Of a stretch of DNA of 64,000 bases, positions 13,001 to 21,547 are shown one piece after another. This DNA is from Calliopum simillimum. Lineage: Eukaryota > Arthropoda > Insecta > Diptera > Lauxaniidae. Both the position numbers and the translations under genes were made by a program. The stretch lies in the NCBI GenBank assembly GCA_951812925.1, contig OX638371.1, positions 82,903,697 to 82,967,696 on the forward strand, given 5' to 3'. Each line of letters begins with the position of its first letter. Position 1 is the first letter of the stretch. Below the pieces are notes generated by a model. It saw nothing but the letters and a program-made list of their open reading frames with translations. It made no database searches and was not told the DNA's origin.

Positions 13001-16000
13001 TGATCAGCGTCACCTCCTGAGTCGATATAGCCATGTCCGTCTGTCTGGCTGGCTGGCTGGGTGGCTGGCTGTGTGTTGAAATACACTTTTTGGGAAAACT
13101 GAGCAAGATAATTCAATGAAATTTGGTACACTGCCTCCGTCGTCAAAGTTAGCTCGGGGGATTAAAAATGAGCAAAATCGGTCAACAGACACGCCCATAC
13201 AAAAATTATATTCAAAATGCAATTTTAGGAGTATTTTTCACGACAATGCAACCACAATACACATAAGTACTACAAATTGTAAGCGCAAGCTCTGATAAAA
13301 AACTGAACGAATTCGGACAAGAGGGCGTGGCACCTCCCATACAAGCAAAAGCTTCAAAACGCTATACTGAAAGCGGTTTTTGAGATATTCGAACCAACTT
13401 CGACTCAGACACTAAAAATTTTAAATGAAAGCTCTCAGCAAAAATTGGTTGAAATCGTACAAGAGGGCGTGGCACCTCCCATATAAGCAAAAGTTTCAAA
13501 ATGCTATACTGAAAAAGTTTTTTGAGATAATCCAACTAAATTTCACTCTGACACTAATACTATAAATGCAAGCTCTGAACAAAAACTGGGTGTACTCGGA
13601 CAAGAGGGCGTGGCACCTCTCATATAAGCAAAATTTTCAAAATACTGCAGTGTAGGGTATTTATTTTTTGGCCAGGCCAAAATTTACACCCTTACTAGTT
13701 TTAGATTATATTTGCTATGAAATGGCTTTATAGGCTTATTAAATAATATTTTTTTGGCAAGATAAGCCAAATTCATACTAACAAGTAAATAAGTAATAAG
13801 GGTTCCCGAACAATACGTCAAATATTACTCCACATTACTCAAACTCGAGTGTCCCACACATGCAATTAGCTTTTTAAGGTGTTATAGTAATAAAAGTTGA
13901 TATACGGTGTACAATATGGGGTAGTCCACATTACCCGAAAATATCACTTTTTTGAAATAATCATTGATTTTGTGAAAGAAATGCAGAATCAGACTTGCTT
14001 ATACATTTTTTCGGTGCCGTGACATAATCCCCACGGACATAATCCCCATTCACGATATGGGGATTATGTCCGCATAACGATATTTTGTTATTGACAACAG
14101 AAGCAGCTCAGGATTTACAACTCCCAAAAATTCCAATACCGTTTCCGCGGCGGCCTTCAGCCGCTGATCAGTCTATAATATATCCAACACCTAGTTTGCT
14201 AGCCACAGTAATTTTACATAAGGGTAGGGGTAAGTGGGCGGCCTGCGGCCGCAGCTCAGGATTTAAAACTCCCAAAAATCCAACACCGGCTTCGCGGCGG
14301 CCTTCGGCCTCGGATCAGTCTATAACATTCAACACTATATAAATTTTTTAAATGGATTATTGCAAACATTTTGTTCAATCTTAATTAAATTTTTCGGACA
14401 TAACCCCCATTGGGATTATGTCCGAAAAATTTGCGGACATAACCCCCATGGCCAAAATAGGGATTATGACCGAAAAATTTTCAGACATAATCCCCATTTA
14501 CGAAATGGGGATTATGTCCGTTGGGATTATGTCCGGTAACCCATTTTTTCATTGAATAATAGTTCCAGAGTTGCATAAGAGTTATTTGAATTTTGGAAAA
14601 CAGAGTTCTGAGGAAATTATTTAGTTACTCAGAGCGTACTATAAAAAAGTCAAAAGTCAAGACCTCACAGCATATGTTTAGAAATTGCAGACGTTTAAGG
14701 AGCATAATAGGAAAGCCGAGGAGCGTAAAAAATATGTTTTTCGCGTTTGAATGTGCACAAATAATCAGAATTGTTATACAGTCTTTAATATGGGAAATAA
14801 AAAGGTACATCACATTACCCGCATAGTCCACATTACCCTAAATTACTATGCATACGCTAAAATTTTTATTTTAAAATTTTATTACACGCACCTGCATAGA
14901 TGGATAGATTTGTATTACTGGAGGTGAAGGCGATCTTTTTCTAGCTTTTGTTGATGTCTAAAGATAAAAAATAAGCTCAAATTGTACATTTCTGTTTCTT
15001 TTATGTAATTAATATTTAGTGATTTCCAAACATCCATGAAGGTTAGAAGCACTATGGCAAATAGTGATGAGCAAACCAAGACCAAGCTTGCAAGACAATA
15101 GTAGTCTTGGTCTTGTTCTTGCACATTGAGTCTTGGTCTTGGTCTTGGTTTTGATATTTAGTCTTGGTCTTGGTCTTGATATTGCTCATTAAGTCTTGGT
15201 CTCGGTCTTGGTCTTGAAAAAATTTCTAGAGATATTGAGTATTCAAAGTTTTAAAACCATATTTTTCCAATGCAGTTGCGTTTTTAAGATGCCAAAATTT
15301 AAATTGGGAGATGATTTTATCTTCGAAACGGGCGTGAAACACCTTTTAACTATAAATTACCAAGACGCTTTTCAGTCCTGGTCTTGACGATTATCGTGAG
15401 CAAGACCAAGACCATAGCAGTCTTGGTCTTGGTATTGCAAAAATATCAGCGTCTTGGTCTCGTAAAATTACCAAGACCAAGAACAAGACGCAAGACCAAG
15501 ACTAATTTTGCACATCACTAATGGAAAAGAACAGGTGCTTGGAGGATTGAAAACATTGGATTTAAAAAAATATCTGGATGTCCGAAAAGCCATGAGAAAT
15601 TTAAAAAGAAACGTGAAAGTGTTGAGACTAAAAAAAGAGAACATGAAAATTTCGTTCAATTCAAAATTATAAGAAAAATTAAGACACGGAACTTAGGTAC
15701 TAAGCCTTGCTTTTTCAAAAACTTTCGGTGGAAACACAAGTATATATACATACATATGTAAAGGGTGTTTTTTTTTAGAGGTTTGTTTTTCGAATAGAGA
15801 TAAAACTGGCATTTTGTGGTCAAATCTATCAATTCTAATGTCATTTATGTTCAGTTTGGTTTGCCATTTCATCATGAACAGGTTGACAAAAGAACAACGC
15901 TTGCAAATCGTGCAAATTTATTTCGAAAATAATGGTTCAGTTCGCGAAGTTTACCGCAAGCTCCGTCCATTTTATGGTCGACATAATCGTCCATCAGAGC

Positions 16001-17883
16001 AATTAATTCGGTTAACCATGGATCGTTTTCGCACTACGTTTACTCTTTTTGATAATACGCATCCGCAGAGACGTCTAACAGTGCGCACCGGAGAAACAAT
16101 TGCCGCTGTAGAGCAAAATGTTGAAGAGGACCCGAATGAATCGATTCGCCACCGTGCACAGCAATTGGAGCTTTGTCCATCAACTTTATGGAAGATTTTG
16201 CGCAAAGATCTTGGCTTGCGACCTTACAAGATCCAGCTTGTGCAAGAATTAAAGCCGCGAGACCATGCAATGCGTCGTGATTTTGGTGTATGGGCCGAAA
16301 ATGAGATTGATCTCGATGCTGATTTTCATCGCAAAATTTTGTTCAGTGATGAGGCTCATTTTTGGTTGAATGGCTACGTCAACAAGCAAAATTGCCGCAT
16401 TTGGAGTGAAGAGAATCCACATGAGACCCTTGAGACGCCATTACATCCACAAAAACTGACTGTTTGGTGTGCTCTATAGGCTGGTAAAGTCATTGGGCCA
16501 TACTTCTTCCGAAATAATGCTGGAGAGTCAGTTACCGTTAATGGAGACCGGTATAGAGCCATGATAACCGACTATTTTGTTCCCGAATTGGATGGCATGA
16601 ATGTGGATGAGTTGTGGTTCCAACAAGACGGCGCTACATGCCACACAGCGCCCGTCACAATCGATTTATTGAAGGAAACATTCGATGAGCGCATAATTTC
16701 GCGGAATGGACCTGTCAATTAGCCACCAAGATCGTGTGATTTGACACCATTGGATTATTTTCTTTGGGGATATGTGAAGTCGCTCGTCTACGCCAACAAA
16801 CCAGAAACGTTAGGGGACTTGGAAGCCAACATTCGTGGCGTTATTGCCGACATACGGCCCCATATGCTCGAAAAAGTGGTTGAAAATTGGACCTGTAGAA
16901 TTGGCTTTATTCGAGCCAGCCGCGGCGGCCACATGCCCGAAATCATATTTAAACATTAATGGCATAAAATTATCCTTCCAATAAAGCCAAATTGATGGAC
17001 ATTAAAACGATTTTCTTGTGTTTTATTTCAATTTGAAGTTCTATGCCTCTAAAAAAACACCCTTTATGTTTCTAAATAAAACTTTGACATATTTATCATA
17101 GCTCATATACCTGTGAGGCTGCACAAATTTTTGTAACTCGCTCGGCACGTGATGATGTCTATTAAATAAATTTAAAATTTTATTGATTGTATTTACCAGA
17201 TATATTTTATGAATCTACTTACTTTCTTATCTTTTCTTTCTTTTTCTGCTGTCGTCTATTAAAATAATGGTAGGAATTAATTGCTTAGGTACAAATTATA
17301 TATATTTACCGGTAGAATGGCTCGCTCTTGCCATGATGAGTTTCGAAGTACTGATGAACTTTCCTGAAAACAATAATAATAACAAAGAATAATATTAATT
17401 TTAGAATTCATATCGGTACTGGAAGTATCATCACGATGATGATAATTGCTGTTCGCGATACATTTTCTTTAACGTTTCAAAAATTTTAAATTGAAAACGT
17501 TTATTTAATTCGTATACAATTATATCACTTCAATTTTCTGAAAATAAACCAAAAATTTCTGTGTAACAAAAATTTTATTCATACCTTTTGTGGTGTTGGA
17601 ATGGATAATCTTTTCATTGCCTGCAATTCAAAAGTTTGTAATACATATTAGATATGATAATTTTTTGAATAAGTACTTGGATTTCATAACAAAGAATATC
17701 AGTGCAAGAATGACAAAACATAATATGTCCGATTTTATCCGTAACTCGCTCATAAATCATATTTTGACTCACGAAACACTTAATTAATTATAAAATGATA
17801 TGGATAAAAATATTCTTTTTAATTACCCTTCAAGAAAATTTTACGGTTCGTTTATTGCGTGCCCAAAGCGAATCGCTTACGAA
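1011..17883 (-). CDS. Gene A: basic microexon gene, many phase-0 exons
   Basis: Unrecognised gene read on the minus strand. From 5' to 3' the exons are 17883-17827, 17620-17585, 17363-17310, 17255-17223, 17158-17111, 14957-14892, 10033-10007, 9277-9227, 7808-7752, 7687-7628, 7521-7459, possibly 6854-6837, 3993-3946, 3881-3804, 3648-3616, 1171-1106 and 1046-1011. Each is bounded by AG and GT, is a multiple of three, and is open in phase 0. Several introns are 54-64 nt, a usual fly length, while others hold kilobases of transposons. The peptide is rich in Lys, Arg, Ser, Thr and Pro (pieces such as RTDVGRSSTASCGDQK), suggesting a basic, possibly nucleic-acid-binding or disordered protein; that is inference. 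No domain is recognised. Neither the true start nor the stop is identified; the 3' end may lie left of the window. It could also be more than one gene. A leftmost candidate exon at 18807-18842 would extend it upstream. Confidence 0.65.
1106..1171 (-). CDS. Gene A exon (66 nt, KSVSTPYPRRTVNKIP...)
   Basis: Acceptor TTATTTTATAG, donor GTAATC, 22 codons in phase 0 ending in ...GEALM. If the donor is skipped the frame stays open for 13 more codons to a TAG, so this could also be a terminal exon. Confidence 0.6.
1501..3562. mobile_element. TA-flanked giant hairpin MITE with CACAAACGTGGCA motifs
   Basis: Ends TGGGTGATTCTCAGATAA and its near-reverse complement at 3545-3562, flanked by TA. The two halves are inverted copies; the best match is 2336-2640 with 2860-3106. 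The motif CACAAACGTGGCA occurs about six times inside. No coding capacity. Lies in an intron of gene A. Confidence 0.7.
3616..3648 (-). CDS. Gene A microexon REELNKLREDR (33 nt)
   Basis: Acceptor TTATTTTTCAG, donor GTATTT, 11 codons in phase 0. Charged and possibly helical. Its downstream intron holds the 2-kb hairpin element 1501-3562. Confidence 0.65.
3804..3881 (-). CDS. Gene A exon (78 nt, begins KKYEPDNSPDNVPKL)
   Basis: Acceptor GATTATTATAG, donor GTATGT, 26 codons in phase 0 ending in ...RQYWKGL. One of the longest gene A exons. Confidence 0.65.
3946..3993 (-). CDS. Gene A microexon RTDVGRSSTASCGDQK (48 nt)
   Basis: Acceptor TACTTTTTAG, donor GTATTT, 16 codons in phase 0. A 64-nt intron follows. 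Confidence 0.65.
4172..4503. mobile_element. piggyBac-type MITE
   Basis: Ends CCCTTTCGACCCGG and CCGGTTCGAAAGGG. The right flank is TTAA and the left ATAA, so the TTAA duplication looks slightly mutated. About 330 bp, non-coding. Confidence 0.5.
4727..6378. mobile_element. TA-flanked MITE, GTACCTTGGTCC family, with nested foldback
   Basis: Terminal inverted repeats GGGGAGATGTGTGTACC with TA on both sides. The core GTACCTTGG(A/T)CC recurs inside at about 5101 and 5396-5425. The foldback element 5568-6320 is inserted in it. No protein. Confidence 0.7.
5568..6320. mobile_element. Foldback/Mutator-like element, 9-bp target duplication
   Basis: Ends GGTTACCGGACATAATCC and ...CATAATCCCC-type repeats closing in CACGGCACC. 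Flanked by a perfect 9-bp duplication AGGAAAATC (5559-5567, 6321-6329). The termini are arrays of CGGACATAATCCCCA units in both orientations; the middle holds about 2.5 tandem ~122-bp GC-rich units. Second copy, inverted, at 14013-14541. Confidence 0.75.
6379..7458. other. Intronic DNA, mostly unassigned
   Basis: Apart from the candidate 18-nt exon at 6837 I see only AT-rich, low-complexity sequence. A GC-richer patch at about 6990-7080 looks transposon-like but matches nothing I can name. Confidence 0.4.
6837..6854 (-). CDS. Candidate gene A microexon EGGRGV (18 nt)
   Basis: Acceptor TTTTAACTACAG, donor GTAAAT, 6 codons in phase 0. The same length as the 18-nt exons of gene C, but with no paralogue to confirm it. 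Confidence 0.4.
7459..7521 (-). CDS. Gene A microexon (63 nt, IPKLTPRRSNSVAAIR...)
   Basis: Acceptor CTTTAACAG, donor GTAAGT, 21 codons in phase 0. It shares NSVA-IR with the exon at 7628-7687. Confidence 0.65.
7628..7687 (-). CDS. Gene A microexon QNINSVAVIRTSSAQNLPQK (60 nt)
   Basis: Acceptor CATTTAATAG, donor GTTGGT, 20 codons in phase 0. NSVAVIR here and NSVAAIR in the neighbouring exon 7459-7521 indicate an internal exon duplication. Confidence 0.65.
7752..7808 (-). CDS. Gene A microexon KKLISRAVKSAKIWRRTRR (57 nt)
   Basis: Acceptor ATTTAATAG, donor GTAAGT, 19 codons in phase 0. Strongly basic, with a 64-nt intron after it. Confidence 0.65.
7857..8305. mobile_element. Hairpin MITE, GAAGCAAAACACGCC family
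   Basis: TATATGAAGCAAAACACG at the left and its near-complement at the right. A truncated relative is at about 58408-58460. Confidence 0.55.
8424..8944. mobile_element. TA-flanked MITE, ATGTCGTGCA family
   Basis: Ends GAGTAGAACGGGG with TA duplication. The core (A/T)TGTCGTGCA recurs at about 8438, 8456, 8769 and 8921. Non-coding, 521 bp, gene A intron. Confidence 0.7.
9227..9277 (-). CDS. Gene A microexon PSIIIRSISPPRSRLIK (51 nt)
   Basis: Acceptor ATTTAACAG, donor GTATTT, 17 codons in phase 0. Basic and Ser/Pro-rich. Confidence 0.65.
10007..10033 (-). CDS. Gene A microexon TPKLSEHPQ (27 nt)
   Basis: Acceptor GTTCAACAG, donor GTATTA, 9 codons in phase 0. Its start resembles the exon at 7459-7521 (IPKLTP), suggesting exon duplication. 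Confidence 0.6.
10221..10418. mobile_element. 198-bp hairpin MITE
   Basis: GGGGGTCGATTCTGGTTCAG and its reverse complement at the right end enclose two ~50-bp inverted arms. Confidence 0.6.
11021..13660. mobile_element. mini-me/DINE-like (Helentron) repeat, interrupted
   Basis: Bounded by TATACCCTACACCC and GTGTAGGGTAT. Contains GATATAGCCATGTCCGTCTG followed by a CTGG/GGCT microsatellite, and repeated GAGGGCGTGGC phrases at ~13328, 13464 and 13607. Uninterrupted relatives lie at 59448-59712 and, partially, at 45465-45543. Confidence 0.6.
11113..12987. mobile_element. 1.9-kb giant hairpin element, TA duplication
   Basis: Ends GAGTGGTCC and GGACCACTC with TA at 11111-11112 and 12988-12989. 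The left half (to about 12130) and the right half are diverged inverted copies over most of their length. The related repeat at 59448-59712 runs straight through the insertion point. A single-arm relative is at 56195-56480. Confidence 0.75.
14013..14541. mobile_element. Foldback/Mutator-like element, second copy, inverted
   Basis: Starts GGTGCCGTGACATAATCC and ends GTCCGGTAACC, flanked by a perfect 9-bp duplication CATTTTTTC (14004-14012, 14542-14550). It has fewer internal ~122-bp units than the copy at 5568. Confidence 0.75.
14892..14957 (-). CDS. Gene A microexon (66 nt, begins TSTKARKRSPSPP)
   Basis: Acceptor TATCTTTAG, donor GTGCGT, 22 codons in phase 0 ending in ...IYPSMQ. Arg/Lys/Ser/Pro-rich. 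It starts just right of the composite MITE at 10744-14838. Confidence 0.65.
15062..15520. mobile_element. hAT-type MITE built on a GTCTTG hexamer
   Basis: Ends TAGTGATGAGCAAA and TTTTGCACATCACTA. The 8-bp flanks ATGGCAAA / ATGGAAAA match at 7 of 8. The interior is largely GTCTTG or its complement CAAGAC repeated. Confidence 0.65.
15529..15758. other. Unassigned intronic stretch
   Basis: Contains a Lys-rich open frame on + (about 15530-15670, LKKYLDVRKAMRNLKRN) that could be a transposon coiled-coil relic. No splice or start support. Confidence 0.25.
15761..17064 (+). mobile_element. DD41D (rosa-type) mariner, near complete
   Basis: About 1.3 kb with inverted ends AAGGGTGTTTTTTT...AGAGG and CCTCTAAAAAAACACCCTT, flanked by TA at 15759-15760 and 17065-17066. 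Sits in a gene A intron on the opposite strand to the gene. Confidence 0.85.
15874..16959 (+). pseudogene. mariner transposase, two in-frame stops
   Basis: A single frame of 361 codons starting MNRLTKEQRLQIVQIYFENN. HTH N-terminus; first Asp in ILFSDEAHF, second in WFQQDGATCH, third in LTPLDYFLWG. Forty-one residues separate the last two, matching the DD41D rosa group described from fruit flies. Broken only by TAG at 16477 and TAG at 16720, both where Trp (TGG) is expected. No frameshift, so inactivation looks recent. Confidence 0.85.
17111..17158 (-). CDS. Gene A microexon TSSRAERVTKICAASQ (48 nt)
   Basis: Acceptor ATTTAATAG, donor GTATAT, 16 codons in phase 0. Its downstream intron (14958-17110) contains the mariner at 15761-17064 and the hAT-type MITE at 15062-15520. 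Confidence 0.65.
17223..17255 (-). CDS. Gene A microexon TTAEKERKDKK (33 nt)
   Basis: Acceptor ATTTTAATAG, donor GTAAGT, 11 codons in phase 0. Highly charged. A 64-nt intron separates it from the next exon. Confidence 0.65.
17310..17363 (-). CDS. Gene A microexon (54 nt, ESSSVLRNSSWQERAILP)
   Basis: Acceptor TTGTTTTCAG and donor GTAAAT bracket 18 open codons in phase 0. It is followed by a 54-nt intron. Confidence 0.65.
17585..17620 (-). CDS. Gene A microexon AMKRLSIPTPQK (36 nt)
   Basis: Acceptor GAATTGCAG, donor GTATGA, 12 codons in phase 0. It contains an ATG at codon 2, so translation could begin here if the exon upstream is untranslated. Confidence 0.65.
17827..17883 (-). CDS. Gene A microexon with two in-frame donors (57 or 39 nt)
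   Basis: Acceptor GAAATTGCAG. The exon reads FVSDSLWARNKRT and can end at a donor GTAAAA (39 nt, exon 17845-17883, open), or run on to a second donor GTAATT (57 nt), which brings in a TGA one codon before the end. Both lengths are multiples of three. The choice would decide between a continuing and a truncated product. Confidence 0.5.
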
Positions 17884-17982
17884 CTGCAATTTCACTAACA
17901 TTAAATAAATTATTTTTAAAAATTTTTCTGGCTCTGTTATTAGTAATTTCTAGAATGTAGACATTTCATTACTTATCGTGAT

Positions 17983-18069
17983 AAGTCCGATGGCGTTCAT
18001 AGTGGACTTTTCGGTAAGATTATCAAACGCATCGAAGAGAAAGGCTTCAAGCTGGTAGCCTTGAATTTC
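17983..18069 (+). pseudogene. Nucleoside diphosphate kinase fragment (29 codons)
   Basis: Reads KSDGVHSGLFGKIIKRIEEK and then GFKLVALNF, which is the conserved N-terminal KPDG...RGLVGKII...KGFKLVA region of NDP kinase (awd in Drosophila). Identity is lost on both sides. A captured or retroposed exon piece, not a gene. Confidence 0.75.
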
Positions 18070-18579
18070 ATCTATGGGACATTCAGGCCTATCATTGAAT
18101 CCATCGTAGATGCGAATTTCGTGAGATCTACGACAATGCTATTATTGATTTCAAGAAATTGCGAACGTAACTTCGTAATTCGTGGAGGTTGAAGTACTTC
18201 TTTAATAAAATTATGATATTTCTTCGGTAGTCATATCTATTCATCAGAGATTAAAAAAAAATTTGAGTTTCCGATGGAGTATGTGATCCCAATCTTCGAA
18301 TTTTAAATTTGTATCTAAGATGGATTCAGTAATAGGCCTGATTGTTTTACAAACCGAACAGTTTTTTGGATTTCACATTAATTCATATTAATATTTCATG
18401 CTGTTCCCCCAACCTTATTTAATCACAAAAAACATCGTCATATCCGCTATGCTTAAACCTTTAAATCCCTATTTACAAAAACGTCGTACCTATGTTGAGT
18501 CAAAAGATATCAAGATATTTAAATGATAAATCTCTAGACCCATAGCAGCTTTCGTTCAAACCGAACTCATCGCCCCAAC

Positions 18580-18619
18580 TACAGAAAAAGGGCAGAACAA
18601 CGTTTGCCGGGACCGCTAG
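18580..18619 (+). mobile_element. Helitron 3' end
   Basis: ACAACGTTTGCCGGGACCG followed by CTAG and T, the typical Helitron 3' end pattern. The matching 5' TC end is not found; the NDP kinase fragment may lie inside this element. Confidence 0.5.
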
Positions 18620-18806
18620 TATTTTATATAAATACACCACTGAGCTGCATGAAAAAGTTAATCAGTATCACACGTACAACCTTTAAGTGACTGAGTCATT
18701 TCTTCAAAGCAAAAATATGACTTTTAAGAAAAAGTATTGGTGTCACCTTCTTAGTACATCATTACAATTTTGAAATTTACCGCTGTGTGTTTCTCGAACC
18801 ATTTAC

Positions 18807-18842
18807 TAACGCTGTGATACCGTGTTTCTGAGCGCGTAAAAG
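18807..18842 (-). CDS. Candidate upstream microexon of gene A (36 nt)
   Basis: Minus-strand acceptor ...ATTGACAG, 36 open nt in phase 0 (LLRAQKHGITAL), donor GTAAAT. It fits the pattern of gene A but lies beyond the Helitron/NDPK region and has no paralogue to support it. Alternative acceptors nearby are possible. Confidence 0.3.
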
Positions 18843-18843
18843 C

Positions 18844-19720
18844 TGTCAATATCTGAATAATATGTAAATAAAGTAACCAACAGATATAGTCCAACCTTAT
18901 TTTTACCACATATAAAAATAATGATGAAATACGAAACTAGACTTAATTTTGCATGTTCTCTCTATGAACGCGTCAAAGTATTTCTTATAGCTTGTGCAAA
19001 CTTGTGAGGTAAAGTCTGTTCGAGTGGATGGATGTATTCAGCAATAAAATTCTAATCCATTGCCAAAACGTATTAATCTGCATTGTTGTATTTTGGTTAA
19101 GTAAGTAAGTAGTTGGAGATCGATCCCTGCTCGGTCAACAATCTGATCTAATTATTTAAGTCGATGTTTTTATTCATAGCTATTTTTTGTTATGAAACTG
19201 TTACCTTTTCACTCTAATGGTCATTCTTTCAAAATGATAAATTAACCGATGAGAGTAATAATAAGAAAAAACTCGGAAAATATCGAATCGTATAGAAAAA
19301 TATCAAAAACTCAAAATTTTTTTGGTGAAATAAAATGCCCTAACATAAATAAATGGGATATTTCGCCTTTTGTATGGGGGCTGAAATGTCTTATTTTCAA
19401 AGGATTATAACTCGGAAAATAAGAGTCCTATTGGAAAAATCCGAAAAGATATTTTGATAAGGAAGAGTGTGGCTATTAGATGTTATTAATAAAAAAGAAT
19501 TCAACTTTTCTTGTAGCTACGCTGTAAGACTGAACACAGCGTTTTCTTCAACTTTAAGCAAGGATATTTCAAAATCCTGCAGATATAATGACAGTTCTGC
19601 TGATGAAGACGTATTCAGCGTCAAAGAGTACATAAGACTGCATAGAAGAAATAAAAAGTTCATTCCATTTTTTTTTTGTGCCTGAGTTATTAACCAAAAT
19701 TTTTATTTTGATATAAATAG
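18844..19720. other. Unassigned stretch with MITE fragments
   Basis: 19380-19700 contains TATAACTCGGAAA and AGCAAGGATATTTC phrases also found in the hairpins at 2336-3106 and near 10510. I see no gene here. Confidence 0.35.
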
Positions 19721-19721
19721 T

Positions 19722-20760
19722 AGGCGTGGCAATTATTGAACAAAGCCTACTTTTCGTTATGCTCTAGATACTCATGATCCAGATCCGCATACCAAATTTC
19801 ATCAAAATATGTTGCACCATTTGCGAGAAATAGCATTTAATGTGTTTTACTTATATGGGAGGTTCCACGTCCACCGGCAATACTTTGCCCACTTTCAGGT
19901 CGTAGGTGCCTAATAGCAAGTAGACTCCCTACAGTTAAATTCAAAAAGATTGCTATGGTGATTCTCTTTATATAGTATATTATACTTTTGTGGGCGGTGT
20001 CACACCCTTCAACGAGTTTTCCCAATATAACGGTGTATTAAATATTAATTTTTGCAGAGGTTACATCTCCTGAATTTTCATTAAAATTCTTGGAGTCGTT
20101 TTCGAGTAATATTGAATCAAAATTTTCAAAGGCTAAAAAGTGGGCGTGTTACTTCTTCGATACCGCCCACTTTTCTTTTGTTACAAGGCATTGATAAGCA
20201 GTACCTGAATACTAAATTTCATCAAAATATCTTCTAACGTTTGCGAGAAATAGCATTTAACGTATTTTGCTTGTATGGGAGATTCCACGCGCAACGACGA
20301 TACTTCGCCCACTTTCAGATCAGAGATGCCCTATAGTTATTAGGCTCCTCACAGTTAATTTCAGAATGTTTGCTTTATTAATTTCCTTTTTATACCGTTT
20401 TATATTTTTGTGGGCGGTGCCACGCCCTTCAACGAATTTTCCCCATAAAACGGCGTATTACGTAATAATTCCTGTTTGCAGAGGTAATACCTTCGAAATT
20501 TTCATTAAAATTGTTGGAGTCGTTTTCGAGTAATATTGAATCAAATTTTTCAAGGGCTTACAAGTAGGCGTGGCACTTCTTCGATTCCGCCCACTTTTTG
20601 TTTGTTTCAAGGTATTATTAAGTTGTACCTGCTCACCAATTTTCATCCAAATATCTTGTATGGTTTGCGACTTATGACCGAATCAAATTTAAAATCTAGG
20701 GTAGTGCCACGCCCCTTGGCGAGCATTTACAAAGCTCAAACCTAGCTCATTCTTCATTGT
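19722..20760. repeat. ~421-bp tandem repeat, about 2.4 units
   Basis: Units begin near 19745, 20165 and 20587. Each has GCGTGGC..., then CGCCCACTTTT, then CAAATTTCATCAAAATAT. Resembles the subrepeats of mini-me/DINE-type elements. Confidence 0.6.
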
Positions 20761-21547
20761 ATGCTAATATCTAACTCTATTCCAAGTTTCGGGAACAAAA
20801 CATTGAGTACAAAAAAACAAACAAGCATACAATTTTAGCTCGTATAAGAAGAGAAGATATACATACGTACATAGCTTTACACGATTTAAAAATTGTTCGT
20901 AATATTTATTCACTGAAATTTAGATTCACTGGCTTATTTTTAAAATGTTTTATTTATTTTAATTATATTTGAAGAAGTGAAATAATTTTAAAATTTTAAC
21001 TTGAGATAAATAAACTAAAAATTTTGGATGGAACTTGAAACATCCAAGTACACAAGCTGATTCCAAAAAAAAAAAAATTTTAAATTAAGAGTTATGTTCG
21101 TAAATTTGATTAATCTATTAATATTCGTTAAAATAGAGGGTGTTTGAGAAAAAGTGACTTTGATACCCAAAATAATATAACAAAATTTAGGTACCAAAAA
21201 ATAAAATATTAAATAATTTCTCTCAAACATACACTCCTTAAGGAGCCTTCCATACAAAATTGATATTTCTATCTAAATTTCGAATGGGTGCTCCATTAAG
21301 GTGTGAAAAAAGAGAATAGTATCATGGACTTAAGAAGTGTGTCGAGAAAAACTTATGTACGCTTAAAGTTAAATAAAAATTAAACCCTTCAATTTAAAAA
21401 TTCTTAAAAATATGTGAATTTGTTAATATCTTATAAAAATTCATTAAACATTAAAATATTGGAATGTTAATCGGAATTTATAGATTTATCCACCTTTTCC
21501 GGGAATCCTGTCATTAACGATTTTATAGTTTTTTCCGTTACTTTTTA
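20761..21547. other. Unassigned AT-rich intergenic DNA
   Basis: No gene or clear repeat is recognised; short inverted patches lie at about 21140-21290. Confidence 0.3.

Larger units (their letters stand above)
10744..14838. mobile_element. TA-flanked MITE (GGGTAATGTGG family), swollen by nested insertions
   Basis: Ends GGGTAATGTGG and CCACATTACCC with TA. The same core recurs at about 10940, 13925 and 14812. Inside it are a mini-me/DINE-like repeat (11021-13660), a hairpin within that (11113-12987), and a foldback element (14013-14541). Confidence 0.65.

Noticed and set aside
13010..14342. Open frames of 70-106 codons near 13.0 and 14.1 kb
   Set aside because: They fall in the mini-me/DINE repeat and in the foldback element; the latter appears again at 5931-6149 as element sequence.
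19110..19150. GGAGATCGATCCCTGCTCGG, tRNA B-box-like
   Set aside because: No A-box, no foldable tRNA and no second copy seen.
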